The position numbers were made by a program, and so were the translations under genes. The notes beneath the pieces are model-generated. The model worked only from the letters and a program-made list of their open reading frames with translations. It was not told the DNA's origin and did no database searches. From Sodiomyces alkalinus F11 (taxonomy: Eukaryota; Ascomycota; Sordariomycetes; Glomerellales; Plectosphaerellaceae), in assembly GCF_003711515.1 (NCBI RefSeq), contig NW_021167083.1, positions 816,519-868,689 of the forward strand: 52,171 bases of DNA, read 5' to 3'. Below are positions 11,991 through 21,544 of this stretch, one piece after another (positions within the stretch are counted from its first letter, which is position 1; each line of letters starts with the position of its first letter).

Positions 11991-13327
11991 TGTATTTCGC
12001 CTCTTCCTTTTTTTTCTTTTTTTCACTTCGTCTTCTTCTTTTTCTTCTCTTCTTCTCTCCTCCTTCTCCCTTTTTTGTCGTCCTTTCCTCCAATCTTGAC
12101 TTTCTTATTATTTACAGATGGCTATTTCTCCATGATTTAGTTTGGTTGCTACCGTCGTTGAAACAAACGACGGGCATTTCCTTGATGTACCATTTCTTCA
12201 TGGCTTTTTTTGCAAGATTTTACTCGCTTTGAGACCCCATGTTTTCTGTCTCTGTATTTCCTTTTATTTCCTTTTATTTCCTTTTATTTCTTCTTTCTTT
12301 CTTTCTTCCCTTCTTGTTCTTCTTTCCGTTTTCCTCCTCTTTGGTCAGTTTTCTTTGGGCGCGGATACGTTCTACACATCTCGACTCAGTGGGATGCGGT
12401 GACAGCATCCCACACTTCCAAGGAGTCATCTGCCTCGATTGGGTGTCAATCAGGCAATCCCTGGTCCCACCTCGGGGCCACCTGAGAGCGGGAGCATGCA
12501 ACGTTTATTATACGACGGGAACGAGGCTGATATACCAGCATCACGACATGACACGATATGGACGGAGCTCAGACCGGTGTGCTGAGCATAGTCAAACCGG
12601 CGAGCCCTGTTTTCTTCTTTTCTTCTTTTCTATAGGTTTCTTTTTATATTAGTAGTATTTTTATTTTTTCCCAGCGAGGAGTTTGGGGGATCGAGAAATT
12701 GCGCTTCAACGACATCAGAACAATAGGGAAACGGCATCGGGGGCATACAGGATACCCCAGCCTGTAGTTTCGGTTTGCTTTTTGGGGTGTACGACTTGGA
12801 ACAGTCCTAAATGGACGTGATGGGTGTTCATTATCGAGCGATTCTTCCAGTTTTAGGAATGGGCTTACTCGCTGAACTTTTGTTTATTAGTGAATGACTG
12901 GTTATACGTTGGCTGAGGTGGTTTGACTTTATATTCGTTTGATACGATACCCGTCCCGCCGTAGCTCTTCCCGCAACCTACAGCTTCGTCTATTCCCGAC
13001 CAATATCCAGTTTAGACCGGGTTGCCTCCCACCAAATTTAGTTGTGATTGACTTCATCCCGCCCTCCACGTTGTCCCCCCACGGCCGCGACCCCGGCCAC
13101 GAGGGCGTTAACGATATCGCGTAATTGATCGTGTGGAAGGTAATCAGCCAGGTGTTGTGTGCAAGTATCTGGGTACAGATAAAACGAGTGGCGGCTGGTG
13201 ACGGGTGCTGTTAGTAGTGCCCTAGTCGGAATGAAGGTCGTCCCCTACCTGAATAAATTTCATACATCGATTAACTAGTCTTTTCCTTTTCCCTTTCCCT
13301 TTCCCCCCCTTTTTTTCTTCTTTTTTT
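11991..13327. other. Intergenic region with pyrimidine runs
   Basis: Contains the likely 3' UTR of the C2H2 gene, with long T/C runs at 12000-12090 and a decamer tandem (ttttatttcc, about four units) at 12252-12292. A second T-rich patch lies at 12610-12670 and another at 13280-13330. No gene found. Confidence 0.45.
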
Positions 13328-13669
13328 TTACTGCTCGGGCTGCGAGTCCTCTACTTGGCCTGTTCGGCCTATAAACGCCGGTTCCATGGCGTTCCGTATA
13401 CGAGAGGAAGCGTATTGCGGGACCTTCTCGATAAACAGGTATATACACTCACCTACGACGTATATGAAACTGATCACGTATGGGCTGTGGAAGATCAATG
13501 GCACGTCGGCGTGTGGCGCCAGTAGCCTCTGCCACTCGTACTCCTCGTTTGCAACAGTGTAAACATGGCGGAGAAACATGCCAATAGTGAACCAGCCGAC
13601 CGAGTAGACGAACCAAGGAAGACAGTAGAGTAAGGGTTGAATATCCAACAGATCGTTGTACAAATCCAT
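13328..13669 (-). CDS. Hypothetical small membrane protein (possible fragment)
   Basis: 113 codons from the ATG at 13669. The protein is hydrophobic with two likely membrane segments, LLYCLPWFVYSVGWFTIGMF and YVISFIYVVGECIYLFI, separated by an acidic/aromatic loop, and a polar C terminus. The frame stays open upstream of the ATG, so it could be the last exon of a longer gene or a relic. No family recognised. The amino-acid make-up is protein-like, but there is no independent support. Confidence 0.35.
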   Translation of the reverse strand: MDLYNDLLDIQPLLYCLPWFVYSVGWFTIGMFLRHVYTVANEEYEWQRLLAPHADVPLIFHSPYVISFIYVVGECIYLFIEKVPQYASSRIRNAMEPAFIGRTGQVEDSQPEQ

Positions 13670-14579
13670 GTACAAGGACACATTGGTGTTGATGTGGCCC
13701 AGGTGGCACTTGACACTTGTATCCCTTACCTTAGGCAGCTGTGTTGATTGCTGGTTTGGAAGAGGGGAGAAAGTGACTGCCGTGACTCGTGAGGTTCGGG
13801 ATCCCGGTCTGAATTTTGTTTCTTATTCTAGCGTCCAATGTTAGTGATATCAGGTAGTCACCCGGAGGACTACGATCTGGTAACTTACCTCTGGTCGTTC
13901 ACTGGTTGTGGACTTGTGGTCTAGGTATGCCTGACTGTCTTTCAGGCACATCTAGATCCTTCCGGTTGGGAGGGTTGTGTCTTTTAAATACCTACGCGGG
14001 CGGGTGGTTATACGTTAGAGCTCGTACAGAGATGTGAATAACGTAAATATAAAGTTCTAGGACTTACGACATCTGACTAGTTAGTATGAAAGCCAAAGGG
14101 CCAAACAAGTATGCGCCACAATAGCGACCACGACCTTCTCGGTCTGGAGGCATGGACAGTAACACCGAGACTACACGTATTCGTAAAGTAATGCTTATTC
14201 AAGACCGTGGTTAGGCTGAGGTTTGCTTTATGTAAGGCGTCGCTGGGCTAAGGGCTAGTGTGGGCCCCTTCATAGGCCTTGGAGTATACATTATTACTGA
14301 TTATACTATTCTTTTTTATAATATCTAATACTACACTGACGCTGGCCCGCTTTTTTTTCGGACCACTCTTGGCAGCCTGCGTTATTCGTACCAGTACTAC
14401 CGCCCGAACCCGTTTTACGGGATTTTGCGGTGTTTTTCGGGGGACTTACTCCCACAGTATGTAGCAGTACAGCCCGGAAAATTTCGGTACTTTCCAAATA
14501 TATATGTTGCACAGTAAGTCATGAGGTACCTAATTAAGGGCGCTCCGTGCGGATCTCCTATATAACTAACGGTTAGACT
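13670..14579. other. Intergenic region bordering the RIP block
   Basis: No convincing gene on either strand. Base composition shifts gradually toward AT, ending in the abrupt AT-rich block that starts near 14580. Confidence 0.4.
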
Positions 14580-16560
14580 GTGCTGCTATGTACTATGCCT
14601 CCTAATAGGATAAAAAATAGGATAAAAAATAGGCTATAAAATAGAATATAAAATAGGATATAAAATATAATAAGATAGAATAAAAATAGAATAAAAAATA
14701 GAATACAAAATAGAATAAAATAAATAATAGAATATAAGTAGAATTAAGTCTAGAGAGAGTACTAATAGAAACTATATAAACTATAGGAATAAAATTAATT
14801 AAAAAGAAAATAAAGAAAATAAATATAATAAGAATAATATATAATATAAAGTAGAATAAGGTTAGACGTAACGGATAAGATAAAGATAAATAAATACGGA
14901 TAAGTAAAAATAAAAGATAATAAATAAAATTAAAACTTAAAATTCGAAAGTATATTATATATAAATAAATAGAAGATAATAGAGAAGATAACGAATATTA
15001 TATAAAGATAAATTATAAGGAATAATATAAGATATATTTAGTGCTATCGAATAAGCATAATATAGTATATAGTACTATAATAAAAATAGATTAAATATAA
15101 TATAATTCTAAGGAATAGGATATTTAATAAGAAATAGTTATTATGACGACTTCCGGTCCTTTATAGTATAGCGGACGATAGGGGACTGGCGTCGAGGTTT
15201 TAGTTTAAAATAAGAAGAGGATATTAACTAAAGAGCAGTAACTATCGTTTCTAGAGGTCTAGTCGTAGTTACGTCGTAAAGACTAGGCGTTTTCTTTATT
15301 AGGTAGGTTTAAGCGTAGAATAGTAGTCCAGGTAAAGACTTAGATTAATCGATATCTTATTCTTTAGTAGAAGTAAGACCTAGAATACTCTAGTATATAT
15401 AGCTTATTAATCACTAGGTCCCTGGTGAATAACCCTATAACGTTTACTAGGTGTTTACTTGTTATTCACTTCTCCGTTAGTGAATATTCGTGAAGTAGGT
15501 TGCCCACCCAGGTGGCCCCTATAGCGCCCTGGCCTACACTTATTAGTGGTGCTAATATATCCTTCCCAGCGGGGTCACGTGCCGGAGCACGTAATCCCTC
15601 TTCCTGAGTCATCTTCTGGTTACGTCCTGGTACGCTAACCGTCCTAGTACGTTATATACTAGTGTATCCTTTATGTTGGTGTATGTTAGGCCCGTTGGCC
15701 GTAACAATAGTATACTCTATAAAGTAAAAAATAAAAGCTAAATAACAGAATAAAATATAGGTATAAGAAAATAATATATTATAAGTATAAAATATAAGAA
15801 TTATAGGTTTAGGTAAAGAAAAGTTAATATAAATATAATATAATTCTAACTCTATTATATAACGCTCTTTTTATATTATATATAAGGCATAATTTTATTA
15901 TACCTTAAAAAAGCATACTATATCTGTTTATCTATAGGTTTATTCTTATCGTAGATCTTCGTAGTTCTATAGTTTTAAACTATTTTAGAAACTATTCGAA
16001 ATAAATAGTCTTTATCTATAAGTAATAATACTTATATATATTACTTAGTATATTTATCTATATAATATAGTTATATAATTAGGCTATGTATATAGCCCCC
16101 CGTAAAGGCGAGTATAGCAGCCTTACCTATAGGGTAAGCTACTAATTAGTATTAACGCGTTCGCGGGGGGTATAGCTATTATTTATACCTATTACTTAAC
16201 GATAATACTATTTACGGCCGGGAGATAGTAGAAAAGTGATATAGGAAAATAAAAGAAGCTAATACTAGCTGCTATAAGGAGGAATTAATAGTTAATTATA
16301 AGTGATAAAGCGCGATTAGTATAAAAAAATCGGCTCTTTACAATATGAAAGAAATAATAAAAAAACATTATTATACCGTAGAAGGAACTAATAAATAGCT
16401 ATAGAAATTAAAAAGCAGGCGTTTTATAGTTATTTTCGGATATATACGGTTATTTAGTGGTATAGAGTAGGTTATAAAATTATAGCCCCTCCCCCCCCCC
16501 CCCCCCCCCCCCCCCCCCCTTGGGGCAACCTGCTAAGCTCGTATAATTGTACTTAGTTAT
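14580..16560. repeat. RIP-mutated block with repeat copy B
   Basis: 14600-15130 is extremely AT-rich with pentamer-like runs (ataaaataggata-type). 15331-15707 is homologous to 1-310; the copy ends near 16542 with the shared gcaacctgctaagctcgt. Dinucleotides are skewed to TpA with loss of CpA/TpG, the signature of RIP. Every frame is full of TAA/TAG stops. The element type cannot be named from what remains. Confidence 0.75.
16491..16519. repeat. Poly(C) tract, 29 C
   Basis: Uninterrupted run of 29 C inside repeat copy B, just before the shared terminal sequence. The length may be affected by sequencing error. Confidence 0.8.
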
Positions 16561-17054
16561 ATCTACTTTATAGGCTTTATTACTCTAGAGGCTAGTCTTT
16601 AGAATCTGGTATAATAAGTATTAGGTTAGAGAGGAAATACTCTATGGAGTATCTAGGTAACTGGATCATTAACCCTTATTTTATAGCTAGGAGGGTCAGC
16701 CCTGGGAAGATGAAGGCCCTTCTACCTATTATATATCGACCGGGGGATCAATGGCCCCTTCTGCGTCTTTTAAAAAAGTGCTGCTCGCAGTCCCGGGTCT
16801 CACTGGGAAAGTGTTTATAAGGATCATATGTTTAGGTCGTCAGATTGGCAAGGCGGAGCGGTTCTCTGACCGAAAAAGCCAGACGCTCTTTAGAGGGATG
16901 GGTGGCTTCTGAAGGGACGGGCTGATCTTTTGCCTTGTGACGGATTTCAGACCCGGTTCGCCAAGCAGTGTTCCTGGACGAACAATTATGGGTAGGACGG
17001 TCTAGTCTAGTGGCAAGGGATGGAAAAGGAAAAGAAAAAGGCATAACGAGTGCA
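16561..17054. other. Intergenic region
   Basis: Transition from RIP-mutated DNA to normal GC-rich sequence; a short minus-strand open frame at 16832-17044 has no motifs. Includes the 3' flank of the methyltransferase gene. Confidence 0.4.
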
Positions 17055-17990
17055 CTACTTTAGTTTCTGCACCTCGAGCTCGCCGGGTTTCCTCGCACTG
17101 ATGGCGAGGTAATGGCAATGATCACCAGCCGCATAACCCAAGACGCCAGCGATGGTGTTCGCAAAATACTTCTGCAGTCCGAAGAGGCGAATGAGAAGGT
17201 ACGGCACGATAGCCAACACGTAGAAAAGCCGAAGCATGGGCCGTACGTTGGCAGAGTAGTCGCGGACGTCAACGTCCACGAAACCAGCGTCCTCGAGCAG
17301 CGATTTGAAGTACCCCGGCCGCGCCTTCTGGTAGACCGGCATGGCGGCGAGCTCGTTGACGCGACGCATATCGCTCGCCATCCAGCTCCCGGCGTGGGCG
17401 GCGTCGTCGAGGTCGTGGTCGTACTCGAAGAAGGCGGCGTGGCCGCCCGGCTTCAGCACGCGGAGGAACCCCGCCAGCACGGCCTCCGGGTCGGTGGCGT
17501 GCACGAGGGTCTCCATGGTATACACGCCGTCGAGGGACGCCGCGGGGATGGTCTCGAGGTGGTGGTAATCCATCTTGCGGACGGAGACCTGGCCGGGCGG
17601 CAGGGCGGCGCGGCGGACGTTGCGCTGGGCTTTGGCGACGTGGTGGTCGACGACGTCGATCGCCTGGACGCGCAGGCCGCCGCGCGAGGCCATGTAGAGG
17701 GCCACGTGGCCGACGCCGCAGCCGGCGTCGAGCACGCAGGCGCCGGCGGGGAGGTCGAGGGCTTCGAGGAGCTTTTGTTCCATGCGCCGCAGCGGCGGGC
17801 CGAGGGGGAAAGGGAAGTAGGTGTCGTGGTCCCAGTAGGCGAAGTGACGCGTGCCGCCGAGGACGAAGCGGTAACCGAGCCGCGATTCAAGGGAATTGTA
17901 GTAACTTTGGATGGCTGGGTTGTCATTGATGACGGGAGAGGTCGAGGTCTCCTCGGCGGGTTGTCGGGAGGGGGAGCTGACTGCGGCCAT
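17055..17990 (-). CDS. SAM-dependent methyltransferase, sterol/small-molecule type
   Basis: Single exon, 311 aa, ATG at 17990. The N-terminal part (YYNSLESRLGYRFVLGG, then TRHFAYWDHDTYFPFP) resembles the substrate-side leader of fungal Erg6/UbiE-like enzymes. Motif I is VLDAGCGVGHVALYMA (about residues 92-107), followed by an acidic AIDVVDHH at the end of strand 2 for ribose binding. Motif II/III positions are occupied by LDGVYTMETLVHATDP and LRVLKPGGHAAFFEYDH. The C terminus has a hydrophobic helix (MLRLFYVLAIVPYLLIRLFG), suggesting membrane association. The family transfers a methyl group from S-adenosylmethionine; the substrate cannot be deduced. It lies in an island with a membrane protein between two RIP-inactivated repeat blocks, so a small accessory pathway is possible but not shown. 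Confidence 0.88.
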   Translation of the reverse strand: MAAVSSPSRQPAEETSTSPVINDNPAIQSYYNSLESRLGYRFVLGGTRHFAYWDHDTYFPFPLGPPLRRMEQKLLEALDLPAGACVLDAGCGVGHVALYMASRGGLRVQAIDVVDHHVAKAQRNVRRAALPPGQVSVRKMDYHHLETIPAASLDGVYTMETLVHATDPEAVLAGFLRVLKPGGHAAFFEYDHDLDDAAHAGSWMASDMRRVNELAAMPVYQKARPGYFKSLLEDAGFVDVDVRDYSANVRPMLRLFYVLAIVPYLLIRLFGLQKYFANTIAGVLGYAAGDHCHYLAISARKPGELEVQKLK

Positions 17991-18362
17991 TGTTGCTGAG
18001 GGGAGGAGGGAGGGTCGTCGTCGTTGACAGTCGGGTAAGAGCCAGCTAGGCTGGGCTGGAGCGGCGGGGGGTTTCGTGGCTCGATGTTATGAAAGAATAT
18101 GCAGATCTAGTATCATTATGGAAGTATGGAAAAGTGTGATTTGAGTCAATGGGAGCAGAGTGGGAGCTTGGATATACGAAGTAGAGGTCGATCTCTAGGT
18201 TGACGGTGAGGCGTGAAGCTTTGATAGCTCCCCACCTTGACGCGCTTAGTCAGCACATCTGATTAACGGCTAAGGCGGAAGACGAGAAGTAAAAATAAAA
18301 CGAAATATAACTAAAATAGAATAGACTTCTGAATTGGTAACTTAAAGCGATAATAAACATAG
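17991..18362. other. Short intergenic region / methyltransferase promoter
   Basis: 372 bp between two tandem minus-strand genes. No TATA box or operator stands out; an AT-rich patch at 18290-18360 lies next to the end of the membrane-protein gene. Confidence 0.4.
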
Positions 18363-19511
18363 TCAACGCTTCTTTTTCGTCTCTTCATCCTCTTCCCCAT
18401 ATCCTCCATCACGGACAAGTCTCTCATGTCGGCAATCCCAGAGCCAATGCGCCCCTAACACCACCGTACCGACCACAACCCACCAGTAAACCATCACCAG
18501 ACCCCATAGCTCGAGAACCATGTAGTACTTGTTCGAATACCGCGTAACCAGGTACGTGACATAGACCACAACTCCCAGCAGCCCAAACAACCCAAACCGA
18601 CCCCTAGCCGCCTGGCCAACGGCACCCCGAAAGAGCGGGACAATGGCGAAACAGAGATAGAATCCCACGCACCAACACTGAGCCAGCACCTTCGCCCACC
18701 CGTGTTTCGTCAGAACCCTCGCCAAGGCAACGCGATGATCCGACGACCCGAGCACCGACCTCCCACACGCAAGGACGACGGCGACCACACGACAAGACCG
18801 AGCCTGCGCGTACTCGGCCGCAGCAAGCATCCAGACAAGGAACCCCAACCGCGCGACATCAAGCCCAATTGAAATTCCCTTTCCCATCCTCGTCATCCTT
18901 GTCGCCTTCGTCTTCGCTTTGCTTCCTCGCGTTCCCGTCTCCTCAACAAGCCACCGAACAGCAACCGCAGCACCCAGCTCCACAAACCCCTTCACCACCA
19001 CGCCGCGCGCGACGCCCCTCCAGACAGAACACGAGAGGACCTCATCCAGGAAAATATGCGCGCTCCCCACCGCGAGCTTCAAATCCGCCAACGGCGTCGC
19101 CGAATGCGCGAAACACGCCCCGGACAACGTCCCCGCCCAAGGCGCCAGCATGCGCCGCGCGTGGTTGAGGAGGATGGCGAGGACGAAATACACACTGGCC
19201 GCGACGTACCCTTCGCAAAGCAGGGAAGGGCGAGCGAGCGCCCAGATGGTGGAGGGGCGCGACGTCGCGAGGCGGACTGCGTCGTGCATCCATGGAAGCT
19301 GCTTCGGTGGTCTGGGCAGCGTGGCGGCGGCGGCGGTGGGGAGCAGGGGGGGGGGGAGGAAGAAGCCCGCGGCGGTGGTTAGTTCGGTCAGGACGCTGTG
19401 CATGGCTGGGGGGATGGCGTGGAAGGATGTTTCTTCCCGGGGTTCGCCATTGTTGTCTTTTGACGCTGCGTCATTGTCGTCGCCGCTAACTTGCGCCCAT
19501 TCACTCGCCAT
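18363..19511 (-). CDS. Hypothetical polytopic membrane protein
   Basis: Single exon, 382 aa, ATG at 19511. Several hydrophobic segments are visible: ASVYFVLAILL, GLDVARLGFLVWMLAAAEYA, VLAQCWCVGFYLCFAIVPLF, GLFGLLGVVVYVTYLV and LELWGLVMVYWWVVVGTVVL, giving at least five to seven membrane passes. The C-terminal tail is charged (EEDEETKKKR). No wax-synthase, MFS, P450 or prenyltransferase motif was found, so no function is assigned. It is upstream of and on the same strand as the methyltransferase; together they form the only intact genes between two RIP blocks. Could be a membrane-bound biosynthetic enzyme, but this is a guess from context. Confidence 0.7.
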   Translation of the reverse strand: MASEWAQVSGDDNDAASKDNNGEPREETSFHAIPPAMHSVLTELTTAAGFFLPPPLLPTAAAATLPRPPKQLPWMHDAVRLATSRPSTIWALARPSLLCEGYVAASVYFVLAILLNHARRMLAPWAGTLSGACFAHSATPLADLKLAVGSAHIFLDEVLSCSVWRGVARGVVVKGFVELGAAVAVRWLVEETGTRGSKAKTKATRMTRMGKGISIGLDVARLGFLVWMLAAAEYAQARSCRVVAVVLACGRSVLGSSDHRVALARVLTKHGWAKVLAQCWCVGFYLCFAIVPLFRGAVGQAARGRFGLFGLLGVVVYVTYLVTRYSNKYYMVLELWGLVMVYWWVVVGTVVLGAHWLWDCRHERLVRDGGYGEEDEETKKKR

Positions 19512-19802
19512 TATTTAGTCGTTGCAATTAATTGGCTTTTTTTTTTTGGTTGGACGAGCATGCGGATGAGAAAGGGGAGAAGGGGGAGGTGTCTCAGGTG
19601 AGTTCGCTTCGGAAGAGTCTTAGCGCGCCTAAAAGGGGCTATTATAGGGTCGCAGACTAAACGGACTACGAAGTACGAGTACCGTTGTATAACCCCCAGA
19701 CGCCGTCCCGCATCGTACTATTAAAGCTGGTGAGTGACCATACCAGTATAGAGGGGTGTGCACACGCAGCTAATAACTTACAGTATTATACTGAGTACTA
19801 TA

Positions 19803-19999
19803 TATTGAATTGACGGGAGCGTGCTTGCAGGGAGCGTTGATTCAGGAAATGTATAATTGTATTATCTACTAAAAAGAAAGAAAAAAGGGGGCGGGTATAC
19901 GTGTCCTAAATATATCTACCACCTTCTAAGCAAGGATAGTAGGGCACCTCTAACTAATAGGAGAGCACTATACCGTGGCTTACGTGATAGAATATAATA
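19803..19999 (-). repeat. 3' LTR of the copia element
   Basis: Aligns without gaps to 26879-27075. The outer part (about 19803-19895) keeps G where the other LTR has A; the inner part has T/A where the other has C/G. Confidence 0.88.
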
Positions 20000-20009
20000 T
20001 ACCCCCTAA
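20000..20009 (-). promoter_or_regulatory. Polypurine tract next to the 3' LTR
   Basis: Minus strand reads TTAGGGGGTA directly before the 3' LTR, the expected place for plus-strand DNA priming. Short and partly mutated. Confidence 0.45.
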
Positions 20010-20445
20010 TTATTACGCCGTGATTAGCGGAACGATTACTTAGCCTAACCTTAACCTAACCTTATTTTTAACCTTAAAATAGCCTTAAAGAGTCGTGTGA
20101 TACCCTTAATATCGAGTTAAAAGGCAGGAATAAAAGCTATAAAATAGTAAAGAATAATAATAATAATAGTAAATAATAAAGGAAAAGTGCTATTAATAGT
20201 AGTAGTAAATAGGTAATAGTAAGGCCTTCCGTAGATAAATTAAAGGCGTTATACCGGCGTTTTAAAGCTTTTAGATCCTCCCTCTTATAACCTCTTATAC
20301 CGTTATTTTTTCGAGGAATTTTTAACGATATTAAACCAATTTTTCCGATTTTCTATTAACAGTAATAAAAGTAATAATAATAGCGATATAGTGAGTATCG
20401 GAGCTTTGTTTTTAGTAGCGCGTGCTAACTGGTAGCGTTGTTTAG

Positions 20446-21440
20446 GCCCCTCCTACTCTATCCGCCGTTACCCGTGCCGCCGCCGCTAAGAAGGCTTCGG
20501 CTAATAGTGTGAAAAAGAATAAGGGTAAGGCCGGCACTAAGAAGGGTGCTTCTATAAGTTATTCCGGCGCGTTAGTCTACGATATCTCTACTCTATTCTA
20601 GGCTAACTCCTTAAAAGACTACTAAGAGTAGTAGAAATAATAATAATAAGGATACCGCCGATACTTTTATACTAATACCGTTCGACCCTCCCTGCCTAAA
20701 GTATATAAAGGGTATTTATTCTAGTAAATAGCGCTTGTTTAATTACTATACTTTAGTTCCTAGCCGCTCTAACCGCTACTAAAAGTATAAGGATAAAAAC
20801 TATATATACCACCCTCTATAAGTTCTTACCCCCTATCTAAGGCGCTTTACGATTATAATCGTATACTCTATTTCGTATTAGCTTAAAGATATATACGCTA
20901 TTAAGCTTTACGACTACTAACCTATACTTATAGTTTTTCTAGCCTTATATCCTTAGTTAAAATTCTTTTTAACTTTAATCTGTAAAATTAATAAGGACTC
21001 TAATAATAGCGATAAAAAGGTGCGTTTATCGCTTTTATTTCTAAAATTAAATACTCTAACTAACTATTTCGCGTAATTCTTTACTAAACTTAAGTAAACG
21101 GTAAAATTTATAATTAAGTTAATAGAGGATAAGGAAAATAAGAAGATCTTCTGTAAGGAAGAACTTAAGGGAGTATTAAACTAGCTTCCTGCTACTGCCT
21201 CGGGCAGTAATTCCGCCTCCTAGCTTATAGGAGTTATAATAGATATTTTATAGGAGAATAGTTTTATTATTACTCCTCTTACTAGAGGAAATAGCGTAAA
21301 TATTACGTAGGACGGTGCTTAGGATAGTACTAATAAAGCTTAGTAACTTTATTAGTATACTCCGATATTATCTTTTTAGAGTTTTAGGATTTACTTTTAG
21401 GGTCTAGTATAGTATTATAGTATTAAGATAATAATATACC
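20446..21440 (+). pseudogene. Antisense coding-like region inside the copia element (unknown protein)
   Basis: Lies between the end of pol and the 3' LTR, on the strand opposite to gag-pol. Reading 20446-20640 in one frame gives a Lys/Ala-rich segment (AAAAKKASANSVKKNKGKAG); from about 20582 the +1 frame runs over 250 codons with protein-like composition (LIEDKENKKIFCKEELKGVL, LPATASGSNSASQLIGVIID). Stops in it are TAG/TAA where Gln would fit; no TGA occurs in this second frame. The minus strand here reads poorly. Because RIP removes TGA everywhere, lack of TGA alone is weak evidence; the composition is the main argument. One frameshift near an aat-repeat is needed to join the parts. No family recognised. 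It could be an extra antisense gene of the retrotransposon or a captured host fragment. Confidence 0.5.
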
Positions 21441-21544
21441 CTTCCTTTTACTAAATTAACTAAACCGCCGGCGCGCGGTACGCCTAGAGCGCGGGAATTT
21501 CGACTTTAACTACTTCTTTCCACCCCCTCCGTGCACTAATTATA

